From Deinococcus depolymerans (lineage in GTDB: Bacteria > Deinococcota > Deinococci > Deinococcales > Deinococcaceae), in assembly GCF_039522025.1 (NCBI RefSeq), contig NZ_BAAADB010000003.1, positions 124,001 to 188,000 on the forward strand: a stretch of 64,000 nucleotides of DNA. The letters are read 5' to 3'. A program made the translations under genes and the position numbers. Of this stretch, positions 49,335 through 60,749 are shown in pieces. Each line of letters begins with the position of its first letter. Position 1 is the first letter of the stretch. The notes beneath the pieces are model-generated. The model had not been told where the DNA came from. It did no database searches and saw only the letters and a program-made list of their open reading frames with translations.

Positions 49335-51368
49335 TTAAGCGCCAACCAGTCCGAGCAGCACGTCGATGAGCTTGATGCCCACGAACGGCACGAGCACGCC
49401 GCCCAGCCCGTAGATCAGCAGGTTGCGGGCCAGCAGCGCGTCGGCACTGCCGGGCGAGTAGCGCACGCCGCGCAGCGCCACCGGAATCAGCGCCGGGATG
49501 ACCAGCGCGTTGAAGATCACGGCGGAGAGGATCGCGCTCTGCGGGCTGCGCAGGTCCATCACGTTCAGCGGGGCCAGCGCGGGAATCTGCGTGGCGAACA
49601 GCGCGGGCAGGATCGCGAAGTACTTGGCGACGTCGTTCGCGATGGAGAAGGTCGTCAGCGCGCCGCGCGTCATCAGCAGGCCCTTGCCGATCTCGACGAC
49701 CTCGATCAGCTTGGTGGGGTCGGAGTCCAGGTCGATCATGTTCGCCGCTTCCTTGGCCGCCTGCGTGCCGCTCTGCATGGCGAGGCCCACGTCCGCCTGC
49801 GCCAGGGCGGGCGCGTCGTTCGTGCCGTCGCCCATCATGGCGACCAGCTTCCCGCCGCGCTGCTCCTCGCGGATCATGGCGAGCTTGTCCTCGGGCGTCG
49901 CCTCGGCCAGGAAGCCGTCCACGCCGGCCTCGCGGGCAATGGCCTCGGCGGTCAGGGGGTTGTCCCCGGTGATCATCACGGTGCGCAGCCCCATGCGGCG
50001 CAGCTGCTCGAAGCGTTCGCGCATGCCGGGCTTCACCACGTCCGACAGGGCCACCACGCCCAGCACCCGTTCGTCACGGAGGACCACGAGGGGCGTGCCG
50101 CCCGCGCGGGCCACCTCGTCCACCAGCGGGGACAGTTCGGTGGGGACGCTGCCACCCCGCTCGCGGGCCAGCCGGGTGATGCGGTCGGCCGCGCCCTTGC
50201 GGATGCTCACGCCGCCCGCGTCCACGCCGCTCATGCGGGTCTGCGCGGTGAACTCGATGAACGCCGCGTCCGCCGGGGTGGCGGGCGTCACGCCCTGCGC
50301 GCGGGCCAGCGTCACGACGCTCTTGCCTTCCGGGGTGGGGTCCGCCGCCGAGGCCAGCGCCGCCGCGCCCGCCAGGTCCTCACCGCTCACGCCGGGCAGC
50401 GGCAGGAAGCGCGTCGCCTGACGGTCCCCGACGGTGATCGTGCCGGTCTTGTCCAGCAGCAGGATGTCCACGTCCCCGGCCACCTCGACCGCCTTGCCGC
50501 TCTTGGCGATCACGTTCGCCTGCAAGGCCCGGTCCATGCCCGCGATGCCGATGGCGGGCAGCAGACCGCCGATCGTCGTGGGAATCAGGCACACCAGGAG
50601 CGCCACGAGCGTCACCACGTCCACCGTCGCCCCCGCGAAACGCGACAGGGGCAGCAGGGTCGCCACGACGATCAGGAACACCAGCGTCAGCGCCGCCAGC
50701 AGGATCGACAGGGCCAGTTCGTTCGGGGTCTTCTGGCGGCTGGCGCCCTCGACGAGCGCGATCATGCGGTCGAGGAAGCTCTCGCCGGGCTGCGACGTCA
50801 CCCGCACCACGATCCGGTCGGACAGCACGCGCGTCCCACCCGTCACGCCGCTGTGGTCGGTCCCCGCCTCGCGGATCACCGGGGCGCTCTCGCCCGTGAT
50901 GGCACTCTCGTCCACCGCCGCCAGCCCCTCGATGACCTCACCGTCACCGGGAATCATCTCGCCCGCCTGCACCACGATCACGTCCCCGCGCCGCAGCCTC
51001 GTGCTCGGGACGACCTCCTCGCGGCCGTCCAGCACGCGGCGGGCCGGGGTGTCCTCACGCGCCGAACGCAGCGTGGCCGCCTGCGCCTTCCCGCGCGCCT
51101 CGGCCAGCCCCTCGGCGAAGTTCGCGAACACCACCGTGAACAGCAGCCAGACCGTCACGCCCGCCGGGTAGCCCCACGCCTGCCCGCTCGCGGCGGCCTG
51201 CACGGTCAGCAGCAGCGTCAGCACGCCGCCCAGCAGCACCACGAACATCACCGGGCTGCGCACCATGAAGCGCGGATCGAGTTTCACGAAGGCGGCCCTC
51301 AGCGCGGCGCGCATCAGCGCCGGGGCGAACACGCCCCCCTTCGGGGTTTTCTGCGGCACAGCGGTCAT
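49335..51368 (-). CDS. kdpB: K+-transporting ATPase subunit B (KdpB)
   Basis: A 677-residue P-type ATPase, the energy-coupling subunit. [14 protein letters not shown] and AITGESAPV mark the actuator domain, [13 protein letters not shown] the phosphorylated Asp near residue 305, and [21 protein letters not shown] the hinge. ATG 51368 overlaps the kdpA stop in an ATGA. Complete. Confidence 0.97.
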   Translation of the reverse strand: MTAVPQKTPKGGVFAPALMRAALRAAFVKLDPRFMVRSPVMFVVLLGGVLTLLLTVQAAASGQAWGYPAGVTVWLLFTVVFANFAEGLAEARGKAQAATLRSAREDTPARRVLDGREEVVPSTRLRRGDVIVVQAGEMIPGDGEVIEGLAAVDESAITGESAPVIREAGTDHSGVTGGTRVLSDRIVVRVTSQPGESFLDRMIALVEGASRQKTPNELALSILLAALTLVFLIVVATLLPLSRFAGATVDVVTLVALLVCLIPTTIGGLLPAIGIAGMDRALQANVIAKSGKAVEVAGDVDILLLDKTGTITVGDRQATRFLPLPGVSGEDLAGAAALASAADPTPEGKSVVTLARAQGVTPATPADAAFIEFTAQTRMSGVDAGGVSIRKGAADRITRLARERGGSVPTELSPLVDEVARAGGTPLVVLRDERVLGVVALSDVVKPGMRERFEQLRRMGLRTVMITGDNPLTAEAIAREAGVDGFLAEATPEDKLAMIREEQRGGKLVAMMGDGTNDAPALAQADVGLAMQSGTQAAKEAANMIDLDSDPTKLIEVVEIGKGLLMTRGALTTFSIANDVAKYFAILPALFATQIPALAPLNVMDLRSPQSAILSAVIFNALVIPALIPVALRGVRYSPGSADALLARNLLIYGLGGVLVPFVGIKLIDVLLGLVGA

Positions 51369-53164
51369 TTCGTCACGTCCTTCACGAGGGTCAGGGGGGC
51401 CGGACTCCACTGCGGGCCAGTCAGGGACAGCACCTGACCGTCCCTCCGCTCCGTCCGTCCCGTCGGTTGCTGCTCGCTCCGCTCGGGGTCACATCCGGGA
51501 CGTGACCCGCAAAGCGTCATCTGCTCCGCCACCGGTCCCAGCACCAGCGCCGGGGCGAAGTTCAGGAGTTGCAGCAGCAGCATCACGCTCAGGAGCATCC
51601 CGGCGAACACCGGCGTGTCCACCCGCAGCGTCCCGCTGCCTTCGGGCGCGGCGCGCTTGGCGGCCAGCAGGCCCGCGATCGCCAGTGGCCCCACGATCGG
51701 CAGGAAACGGGCCAGCAGCAGCACCAGCGCGCAGCTGAGGTTCCACCAGGGCGTGTTGTCGCCCAGGCCCTCGAAGCCGCTGCCGTTGTTCGCGAACGCC
51801 GAGTTGTACTCGTACAGCACCTGCGACAGCCCGTGGAAGCCGGGGTTCGAGTTCGCCGTGACCGCCGGGTTCGCCAGGGCCAGCGCCGTGAAGCCCAGCA
51901 CCAGCAGCGGCTGCAGCAGCAGGATCAGCGACGCCAGCTTGATCTCGGGGGCCTCGATCTTCCGGCCGAACAGTTCCGGCGTGCGGCCCACCATCAGGCC
52001 CGCCACGAACACCGTCAGGATCACGAACACCAGCATGTTGATCAGCCCCACGCCGATCCCGCCGTACACGTCGTTCAGGAACATGCCCAGCTGCGGCACC
52101 AGCCCGCCCAGCGGCGTGAACGAATCCAGCATGCCGTTCACGCTGCCGTTGCTCGTCTGCGTGGTCAGCGCGGCCCACAGCGCCGTCGCGTCCGCGCCCA
52201 GGCGGACCTCCTTGCCCTCCATGTTCGGGCCCAGCGCGGACAGACCGGCCAGGGCGGCGTTCGGCATCCGCTCGGCGAGCACCGCGCCCAGCGTCAGCGC
52301 CGCCGACAGCACGCTCATGACGCCCATCAGCACCAGCCCGAAGCGCGGGCGGCGCAGGAACCGCCCCGTCGCCACGACGAGCGCCAGCGGGAACAGGATG
52401 ATGCTGACCGTCTCCAGCAGGTTCGACAGCGGCGTGGGGTTCTCCAGCGGCACCGTCGAGTTCGGCCCGTACCAGCCGCCGCCGTTCGTGCCTAGCTGCT
52501 TGATCGCGACCATCGGCGCGACCGGCCCCACTGGGATGGTCTGCGTGGTCACCGCCTGCCCCTCCACGGTCTGAGGCTGCACCAGCGTCGCCGTCCGCGC
52601 CCCCGCGAAGGTGCTCGGCACGCCCTGCCACGTCAGCAGCAGCGCCAGCACCGCCGCAGACACCGTCAGCAGCGCCGCGCCGCGCGTCACGTCCAGGAAG
52701 TAGTTCCCCAGGTGCGCGTCCCCGCGCAGGCCGCGCAGCACCGCGAACAGCGCCGCGAACCCCACCGCCGGGGTGAAGATCTGCAGCGCCGTGATGCCCA
52801 GCATCTGCGACAGGTACGACAGGCCGCTCTGCCCGCTGTAATGCTGCTGGTTCGTGTTCGTGATGAACGACGCCATCGTGTGCACCGCCGTGTCCCAGCG
52901 CAGGTTCGCGATGCCGTCCGGGTTCAGCGGCAGGCCGCCCTGCAGCAGGTACGTCGCCAGCGCCGTCAGGCCCACGATCACGTTCGTGCCCAGCAGCGCC
53001 CCCACGTACGCGCGCCACGACATGCCCCGCGCGGCGTCCACGCCACACGCGCGCAGCAGCCCCGCCGTCATCCGGGGCGCCGGGGCCTCCATCAGCCGGG
53101 CCATGAACAGCCCCAGGGGAAGGGCCAGCGCCAGCGCCAGCCCGTACGTCAGCAGGATATCCAT
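51365..53164 (-). CDS. kdpA: K+-transporting ATPase subunit A (KdpA) with a repeat-derived tail
   Basis: A 599-residue channel-like subunit that binds K+. Four selectivity-filter-type segments are present, among them [15 protein letters not shown] and [12 protein letters not shown]. The conserved ending [16 protein letters not shown] falls at residue 551, close to E. coli KdpA (557). A further 48 residues, basic and repetitive ([19 protein letters not shown]), follow. The DNA encoding them holds a 23-bp palindrome (51486-51508) and a GAGCGGAGCGAGCAGC segment like the middle of the element family, so the tail looks repeat-derived. Confidence 0.93.
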   Translation of the reverse strand: MDILLTYGLALALALPLGLFMARLMEAPAPRMTAGLLRACGVDAARGMSWRAYVGALLGTNVIVGLTALATYLLQGGLPLNPDGIANLRWDTAVHTMASFITNTNQQHYSGQSGLSYLSQMLGITALQIFTPAVGFAALFAVLRGLRGDAHLGNYFLDVTRGAALLTVSAAVLALLLTWQGVPSTFAGARTATLVQPQTVEGQAVTTQTIPVGPVAPMVAIKQLGTNGGGWYGPNSTVPLENPTPLSNLLETVSIILFPLALVVATGRFLRRPRFGLVLMGVMSVLSAALTLGAVLAERMPNAALAGLSALGPNMEGKEVRLGADATALWAALTTQTSNGSVNGMLDSFTPLGGLVPQLGMFLNDVYGGIGVGLINMLVFVILTVFVAGLMVGRTPELFGRKIEAPEIKLASLILLLQPLLVLGFTALALANPAVTANSNPGFHGLSQVLYEYNSAFANNGSGFEGLGDNTPWWNLSCALVLLLARFLPIVGPLAIAGLLAAKRAAPEGSGTLRVDTPVFAGMLLSVMLLLQLLNFAPALVLGPVAEQMTLCGSRPGCDPERSEQQPTGRTERRDGQVLSLTGPQWSPAPLTLVKDVTK

Positions 53165-53244
53165 CAGAACCGTTCCGCCTTCACCAGGGCGTACAGCAGA
53201 TACGCGCCCAGCGCCAGCACCAGAATCAGAAGCAGTGCATTCAT
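53164..53244 (-). CDS. kdpF: K+-transporting ATPase subunit F (KdpF)
   Basis: A 26-residue single-helix peptide, MNALLLILVLALGAYLLYAL and a short basic end. It matches KdpF in size and position, and stabilises the Kdp complex in E. coli. Its TGA overlaps the kdpA ATG by one base (TGATG). Confidence 0.85.
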   Translation of the reverse strand: MNALLLILVLALGAYLLYALVKAERF

Positions 53245-53302
53245 GCCGCCCAGCCTGCGCCGCCCCCCCACCCGGGCGGTATGCTCCGACCGGCCCACCC
53301 CC

Positions 53303-53318
53303 CTGGCCAGATGGCCAG
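53303..53318. promoter_or_regulatory. Palindrome between kdpF and the divergent kinase gene
   Basis: CTGGCCAGATGGCCAG, arms CTGGCC/GGCCAG, in the 120-bp divergent region. Candidate binding site for the neighbouring response regulator. Confidence 0.35.
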
Positions 53319-53364
53319 TCCCCACCCCCACCCGGCGCGCCCTACCCTGAGCCCCAGACGCCCC

Positions 53365-54897
53365 ATGACCCCCACCTCCGCCACCCCCGCCCCCACCCCG
53401 GAACGCAGCGAACGTCGCCTGCTGGCCGCCAGCGTCGCCCTGATCGTCGCGACCACCCTGACGGACATCCTGACCCCCGCGTCCCTGGTCATCGGCACCC
53501 TGGTCAGTGCGCCCCTGGCCCTGGCCGCGCTGGGTGCCAGCCGCCGCGCCACTTTGAACCTCACCGCGCTCGCCATCGCCGGGAACATCCTCGCGGGCGC
53601 CTTTAACGCCGCGCGGGACGGCGCGACCCCCACCGACCTCGGCAACCGCGCCGTCAGCATCCTGGCCGCCATCCTGGTCGGCTTCCTGAGCCTGCGCGCC
53701 CGCGAGGCCGCCACCCGTGCCGCCCGCCTGCACGAGGAGGAACGCCGACTCCAGCGCGAACGCGCCCTGCGCACCCTGATCGAGGCGGTCAGCGGGCCCC
53801 TCACGCAGGCGCAGTTCGTGACGCGTGCCGCGCACGCCCTGCAGGACTTCACGGGCGCGGCTGCCGTCGAGATCGGCAGCGTCGACCGCGCCGTGCTGCG
53901 CGAACCCCACGCCCACACCGGCCCCGGCGAGGGCAGCCTGGGCCGCCGCCTGCCGCTGGACCTGCTGGCCCGGCCCGCCACCCGCGATCCAGGGCAGGGG
54001 AGACCCGACCAGCCCTGGGTTGGACAGGTGTGGGCAGTCGGCGGCGGCGACACCTTCGTGGCCCGCCTCACCCGCCCCAGCGACCCGGAACTCCTGATCC
54101 TCCTCACCCGCCCCGCTGCCCCCCCCGATCAGCTCTCGGAAGCCGTGCAGACCCTCCAGCCGCTCCTCGACCGCACCGCGCTGCTCGACGACCTGCACGC
54201 CCGGCAGGCCCAACTCCAGGAACGCGGGGAGCTACTCCAGGACCTCATCTACTCCTTCAGTCACGACCTGCGCACCCCGCTCATGGCGAACGCCGTGAAC
54301 ATGCGCTCGGCCCTCAAGGGCGCCTACGGTCCCCTGCCGGACGACTACGCCGCCACGCTCCGCAACGGCCTGGACGCCAACGCCACCCTCCTGGCCCTCG
54401 CCGATCAGCTGCTGCTGGTCGCCAAGTACGAGAGCGGCCAGGAGGACAGCGAACTCCAGAGCGTGCCGCTGCGCGACCTCGTCCTGAACGTCACCGAGCA
54501 GCTGCGGCCCGCCGCCGCCGCGCGCGGCGTGACCCTTGAGACCACCCTGGACGGCGCACGCACCCGCGGCCGCAAACACGACCTGCGCCGCGCCGTGCAG
54601 AACCTCCTCGACAACGCCGTCCGCTACGCCCCACCCGGCAGCGCCGTGCACGTCACCCTGGCCCGGGCGGACGACGAGGCGATCCTCAGCGTCCTCGACA
54701 GCGGCCCCGGCGTCAGCGCCCCGCGCGTCCCCACCCTCTTCCAGCGCTTCCGCTCCGGCGGCGCCGGCGGCGGCACCGGCCTGGGCCTGTACCTCACCCG
54801 CCGCATCGCCGAACGCCACGGCGGGACCGTCACGTACGCCCGCACCGCCCGCGCCCAGAGCGTCTTCACCCTCACCCTGCCCCTGGAGGACGCATGA
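53365..54897 (+). CDS. Membrane histidine kinase
   Basis: A 510-residue sensor kinase. Four hydrophobic helices cover about residues 15-105, a GAF-like region follows, then H-box FSHDLRTPLMAN, N-box NLLDNAVRYAPPGS, G1 VLDSGPGV and G2 GGTGLGLYLTRR. It has no KdpD or USP domain, but the truncated KdpD protein is encoded in the adjacent divergent operon, so the two may form a split KdpD system. ATG 53365 is the likeliest start; upstream in-frame ATGs exist at 53311 and 53281. Its TGA stop is the target duplication of element copy 13. Confidence 0.88.
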   Translation: MTPTSATPAPTPERSERRLLAASVALIVATTLTDILTPASLVIGTLVSAPLALAALGASRRATLNLTALAIAGNILAGAFNAARDGATPTDLGNRAVSILAAILVGFLSLRAREAATRAARLHEEERRLQRERALRTLIEAVSGPLTQAQFVTRAAHALQDFTGAAAVEIGSVDRAVLREPHAHTGPGEGSLGRRLPLDLLARPATRDPGQGRPDQPWVGQVWAVGGGDTFVARLTRPSDPELLILLTRPAAPPDQLSEAVQTLQPLLDRTALLDDLHARQAQLQERGELLQDLIYSFSHDLRTPLMANAVNMRSALKGAYGPLPDDYAATLRNGLDANATLLALADQLLLVAKYESGQEDSELQSVPLRDLVLNVTEQLRPAAAARGVTLETTLDGARTRGRKHDLRRAVQNLLDNAVRYAPPGSAVHVTLARADDEAILSVLDSGPGVSAPRVPTLFQRFRSGGAGGGTGLGLYLTRRIAERHGGTVTYARTARAQSVFTLTLPLEDA

Positions 54898-55026
54898 CGC
54901 GGCTCCCGTCCGTTCCATTCACCACCCGGAACATCGCCAGGTGGCGAACTCCACTTCCGGCACCCGTTCCACTCCTTCTCGCATCCGCTCGGGTTGAACT
55001 GGTGCTGCACACCAGTCAACCGGAGG
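54898..55026 (-). mobile_element. Decayed short TNA-target element, copy 13 (129 bp)
   Basis: Reverse orientation. Both hairpins remain with new stems (right: CCACC/GGTGG region; left: CTGGTG/CACCAG). Flanked by TGA 54895-54897 (the kinase stop) and TGA 55027-55029. Its last bases, CCGGAGG, form the Shine-Dalgarno of the response-regulator gene. Confidence 0.7.
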
Positions 55027-55030
55027 TGAC

Positions 55031-55669
55031 ATGACCACCCACGTCCTGCTCGTCGAGGATCACGCCTTCACCCGCGACGGCCTGCGAGCCGCCATCAATC
55101 TGGAGAGTGACCTGCGCGTCACCGCCGAGGCCCGCAGCGGCGAGGAGGCCCTGGACGTCCTCGCCCGCACCCAGACCGGGCCGCAACCCGTCCATGTGGC
55201 CGTGCTCGACATCGGCCTGCCCGGCATGGACGGCATCCAGACCGCCGCCGAGATCGGCCGCCGCTGGCCGCAGGTCCGCATGGTGATGCTCACCGCCCAC
55301 GACCTGCGCGACGAGGTCCTGGCCGCGCTGGCGTCCGGCGCGCACGCCTACTGCCTCAAGAGCGCCGACCCGGACCTGCTGCTGCTCGGCATCCGCGCCG
55401 CCGCCTCGGGCAGCGCGTACCTTGACCCGCAGATCGCCCACCACGTGCTGGGCAGCATCCGCACGCCCCACGCGACCTCACCCCTCACCCCGCGCGAAAC
55501 CGACGTGCTGCGCCTCATCGCCGACGGGCAGGGCAACCGCGACATCGCCGCGAACTTAGGCATCAGCGTCAGCACCGTGAAACTCCACGTGCAGGAGATC
55601 CTCGTGAAACTCCACGCCGCCGACCGCACCCAGGCCGCCGTGCAGGCCCTCCGCCAGGGCCTGCTGTAA
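55031..55669 (+). CDS. NarL/FixJ-family response regulator
   Basis: A 212-residue regulator. The receiver has acidic ED near residue 9, the phosphorylated Asp in VLDIGLPGMDG near residue 58, the conserved Thr in MLTAHD and Lys in YCLKSAD; a LuxR-type HTH ends the protein (LTPRETDVLRLIADG, GISVSTVKLHVQEIL). KdpE, the usual partner of Kdp systems, is OmpR-type, so this is an unusual output domain for the location. GGAGG lies 4 nt before the ATG. Confidence 0.93.
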   Translation: MTTHVLLVEDHAFTRDGLRAAINLESDLRVTAEARSGEEALDVLARTQTGPQPVHVAVLDIGLPGMDGIQTAAEIGRRWPQVRMVMLTAHDLRDEVLAALASGAHAYCLKSADPDLLLLGIRAAASGSAYLDPQIAHHVLGSIRTPHATSPLTPRETDVLRLIADGQGNRDIAANLGISVSTVKLHVQEILVKLHAADRTQAAVQALRQGLL

Positions 55670-55673
55670 CCGC

Positions 55674-56096
55674 TCAGCGCCGCGCGATCACCAGCAGCCC
55701 AGACACGATCAACCCCGCGCCCAGCAGCATCCGGGGCGTGAGGTGCTCCCGCAGCAGCCACGCCGCGAGGAGCATCGCCACCACCACGCTCCCCTTGTCG
55801 ATCAGTGCCACGGTCGCCACGTCCCCCACCTTCAGCGCCTTGTAGTAGAAGATCCACGAGAGCGCCGTCGTCACACCCGACGCGCCCAGCCACCACAGGT
55901 TCACCGCCCGCACCCCCGAGACCTCCCGCCAGGGCACGAACAACGCCGCGAACACCAGCACGAACACGAACACGAAGACCGTGCGGATCGTCAGCCCCAG
56001 CTCACCGCTGATGCCCGCCAGCCCCTGCTTCGCGATCACCGACGTGAACCCCGCGAAGAACATCGACAGCACCGCCCAGAAAACCCATTGAGGCAT
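55674..56096 (-). CDS. Half-size EamA/DMT-type transporter
   Basis: A 140-residue membrane protein with five helices corresponding to one EamA repeat; full DMT transporters have two. The ending MLLGAGLIVSGLLVIARR is typical of EamA domains. Such single-repeat proteins work as dimers. Converges with the response-regulator gene, whose stop lies 4 bp away. Confidence 0.85.
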   Translation of the reverse strand: MPQWVFWAVLSMFFAGFTSVIAKQGLAGISGELGLTIRTVFVFVFVLVFAALFVPWREVSGVRAVNLWWLGASGVTTALSWIFYYKALKVGDVATVALIDKGSVVVAMLLAAWLLREHLTPRMLLGAGLIVSGLLVIARR

Positions 56097-56122
56097 GACA
56101 GCAGTGTAGGGGTCATGTCGGT

Positions 56123-56329
56123 TCAGGGCCTCCCAGGCAACCCCGCCGTCGTGATGAGCACCCCATGATGGTTTTCGCAGAGCAGCCAGCGGAAGTTCCT
56201 GTGAACGACGTAGTACTCGCAGAATGGCACCTCCGCGACGGCTGCGGCGGCTGCCCTGGCGGTCCCCTCAGACAGCCAGAATGGATCCTGCCGTTTCGTG
56301 CCCGTCCAGTCCTCAAGCACCAGCCACAC
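56123..56329 (-). CDS. Small unknown protein
   Basis: A 68-residue protein from a GTG start: MWLVLEDWTGTKRQDPFWL, then FCEYYVVHRNFRWLLCENH. Two cysteines and several aromatics give it a globular look. It lies in the same frame as the degenerate sequence upstream, separated from it by a TGA at 56360-56362. No family recognised. Confidence 0.4.
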   Translation of the reverse strand: MWLVLEDWTGTKRQDPFWLSEGTARAAAAAVAEVPFCEYYVVHRNFRWLLCENHHGVLITTAGLPGRP

Positions 56330-56359
56330 GGGGGCCTCTGGTTCGACGAGGCTGTGCAG

Positions 56360-56650
56360 TCAGCCGGGTGGATCTGCCGACTGTTCCTCTGGCGTGAGCT
56401 GACGGGAGTCGAGGGGGCCTTTCAGCACCGGCCAGAGCCACCGCTCCGGGGGACGATCGGCGTGCCGGGTCGTGAAGGTCGTCAGGATGCTGGCGAGGAT
56501 CGCCGCGTACTGCGTGAGGCGTACAGCACGGAAGTGCTCCGGAGGGAAGTCCCGTTACCTGACGCTGGCTTCCAGTTCGGTTCTCATGGGTGCCAGGGTG
56601 AAGCGGAAGTGGCCCCGCAGGTCATGCAGGGCCAGGCCTCCGAGATGCCC
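56360..56650 (-). pseudogene. Remnant coding sequence downstream of ppsA
   Basis: The minus strand reads credible protein through an in-frame stop: LALHDLRGHFRFTLAP and MRTELEASVR to a TAA, then HFRAVRLTQYAAILASILTT and ERWLWPVLKGPLDSRQLTPE to TGA 56362-56360. The second segment has no ATG, GTG or TTG start. It may be a fragment of a displaced gene; family unknown. Confidence 0.35.
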
Positions 56651-56655
56651 TTGCC

Positions 56656-59019
<2,364 letters not shown>

Positions 59020-59191
59020 TGCTTTTCTCCGGCTTGATGGGGATTTCCTGAAGTGGAAACGGGCGAATTAGTGTTGCAGCTCCCCGCCAGCTTACCCGAG
59101 CGACCCCGCGCGGAACGCCACTGCCCCAGTGACATCCTTCACGTGTCCAGACAGCCCGGACCCCACCCGCCGCGTATGTCACGCTGAAGCC

Positions 59192-60001
59192 ATGCCCGAA
59201 CCGCGCACCATCGTGATCGTGAGCGACCACACCGGACTCACCGCCGAGAACATCGCCCGCGCCCTGCTGGCCCACTTTCCCGGCCAGCCGCTGCGGTACC
59301 TGCGCCGCCCCTTCACTGCCGACGTGACCGCCGCCCGCGCCGTCACCCGCGAGATCACCGCCCTCGCGCAGCGCGGGGAGCGCCCCCTGGTCTTCACGAC
59401 CGTCACCCGCCCGGACGTCATCCAGGAACTCCAGACCAGCCCCGCCCAGGTGTTCGACGTGCTCTCCCCGGGCCTGACCCTGCTGGAACAGGAATTCGCG
59501 CAGCCGGCCGCCCGCATCATCGGCGGCCACCACGACATGCGCGACACCCAGGAGTACCTGGGCCGCATGGACGCCCTTGATTTCGCCCTCGCCACCGACG
59601 ACGGCCTGGGCGACCGCCAGTACAGCCTCGCGGACGTCATCCTGGTCGGCGTCTCCCGCGCCGGGAAGACCCCCACCAGCCTCTTCCTGGCCCTGCAGCA
59701 CGGGGTGCGGGCCAGCAACTACCCGCTCGCCGAGGACGACTTCGAACGCGACAGCCTGCCCATCCCGCTCGAGCCGCACCGCGCCAAACTGCACGGCCTG
59801 ACCATCGACCCACGCCGCCTGCATGCCATCCGCACGCAGCGCAAGCCCGGCAGCCGCTACGCCAGCCCCGAACAGTGCGAGTTCGAGGTCCGCCGCGCCG
59901 AACGCCTGTTCCAGCGCGCCGGAATTCCCGTGCGCGACACCACCTCCGCCAGCGTCGAGGAGATCGCCGCCGGGATTCTCAACACCCTGCGCAAGGGCTG
60001 A
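59192..60001 (+). CDS. ppsR: PEP synthase regulatory protein (bifunctional kinase/phosphorylase)
   Basis: A 269-residue DUF299 protein that phosphorylates (ADP-dependent) and dephosphorylates a Thr on PEP synthase, switching it off and on. [18 protein letters not shown] near the start and the P-loop-like [15 protein letters not shown] near residue 155 are the family marks. ATG 59192 begins [12 protein letters not shown]. The divergent ppsA arrangement confirms the role. The 172-bp intergenic region should hold both promoters. Confidence 0.95.
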   Translation: MPEPRTIVIVSDHTGLTAENIARALLAHFPGQPLRYLRRPFTADVTAARAVTREITALAQRGERPLVFTTVTRPDVIQELQTSPAQVFDVLSPGLTLLEQEFAQPAARIIGGHHDMRDTQEYLGRMDALDFALATDDGLGDRQYSLADVILVGVSRAGKTPTSLFLALQHGVRASNYPLAEDDFERDSLPIPLEPHRAKLHGLTIDPRRLHAIRTQRKPGSRYASPEQCEFEVRRAERLFQRAGIPVRDTTSASVEEIAAGILNTLRKG

Positions 60002-60076
60002 CGCCGGGAAACGGGAAACGGGAGCGGCCGCCTGTGGCGGCCGTCGGCGTGATCCGGGTTCCGTCTGCTCCGGTCA

Positions 60077-60290
60077 TGCGGACTCCGACTGATACGGGAT
60101 TAAAGTGATTCCACGTCATTCTGATTCGCCCGGTGGCCCCCTCACCCTTCCGTCGCTTCGCTCCTCCCTCCCTCTCCCACAGGGGGAGAGGGGACAGCTG
60201 AACGAGTTCACGTTGCAAGCAAGTCAATTTAATCCCGTATGAATGGTTGGCGAGAACCGTTCAATCCGAGCGGATGCGGGTGGAAGTAAA
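60077..60290 (+). mobile_element. Short TNA-target element, copy 14, truncated and interrupted
   Basis: The left end (TGCGGACTCCGACTGA, after TCA 60074-60076) runs to 60092, is interrupted by the second element family, and resumes at 60243 with ATGGTTGGCGAGAACCGTTCA. The right half is missing. A right-end-like fragment (TCCGGGTTCCGTCTGCTCC) lies just before, at 60055-60073. Confidence 0.7.
60093..60239 (+). mobile_element. Second element family: 147 bp with perfect 12-bp terminal repeats
   Basis: Ends TACGGGATTAAA and TTTAATCCCGTA are perfect inverses. Flanked by TGA at 60090-60092 and 60240-60242. The TACGG tips and the TGA target match the first family, so one transposase may serve both. 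The core carries the CCCTCACCC...GGGGGAGAGGGG hairpin also seen at 17385-17450. Confidence 0.85.
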
Positions 60291-60296
60291 CACCGG

Positions 60297-60349
60297 CCGG
60301 CAGGACGCGCCTCGCCTCCGGTCAGGCCGGTGCGGCGCCGTCCTGCCGG
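60297..60349 (-). terminator. Stem-loop after the small peptide gene
   Basis: CCGGCAGGACG (60297-60307) and CGTCCTGCCGG (60339-60349) are perfect 11-bp arms extended by GCGCC pairing inside. It lies immediately downstream of the peptide stop codon. Confidence 0.7.
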
Positions 60350-60356
60350 GACAGGG

Positions 60357-60473
60357 TCAGGGCAGCGGCCCGCCGCCCGTGATGCAGCACGGAATCTCAA
60401 GGGACGTGGAGGAAGGCGCGGCGATCAGGGCCAGGCAGACCAGCACCAGCAGTTGATTGATCAGGGTCTTCAC
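60357..60473 (-). CDS. 38-residue exported peptide with a Cys-Cys motif
   Basis: A GTG-initiated ORF of 38 codons with an excellent Shine-Dalgarno (GGAGG at 60481-60485, 7-nt spacing). The peptide starts with a basic residue and hydrophobic helix (KTLINQLLVLVCLALIAAP), a plausible signal or membrane segment, and ends EIPCCITGGGPLP. A strong stem-loop follows directly. It lies 276 bp downstream, on the same strand, of the large TPR/BTAD regulator gene. Family unknown. Roles such as an export-processed signal, a leader peptide or a small membrane peptide cannot be told apart from sequence. Confidence 0.6.
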   Translation of the reverse strand: MKTLINQLLVLVCLALIAAPSSTSLEIPCCITGGGPLP

Positions 60474-60670
60474 AGTGAAACCTCCATTCGGGAACGAGGC
60501 GGCCAGGAGCGCGCCAGGACAGGAAACCAGGGGCCGGGGCGGACGGTGGTGAACTGCGGTCAGTTTGCCGGGAAGGGGGATAACCGCCGGACAATCCGTC
60601 CGGCGCCGCGCTGCGCCCGCGCCCGGTTGGAACGGATCGGCCGGCGGTCCGGGGACCCGCGGGCCACTCC

Positions 60671-60743
60671 GGCCGTGCGGGGGCGCTGCCGGGCGTCCGG
60701 CCTGGCCAGGGAGACGGCCCGCGACCCTCGCCCCCGCACGGCC
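60671..60743 (-). terminator. 15-bp perfect inverted repeat after the regulator gene
   Basis: GGCCGTGCGGGGGCG (60671-60685) and its exact complement (60729-60743) enclose 43 nt and start 6 bp past the regulator's stop codon. It probably ends the regulator transcript, so the peptide gene would need its own promoter within 60486-60670. Confidence 0.6.
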
Positions 60744-60749
60744 TCCGGG

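Noticed and set aside
49302..51437. Long plus-strand frame opposite kdpB
   Set aside because: Antisense shadow rich in His/Gln/Arg; kdpB is unambiguous.
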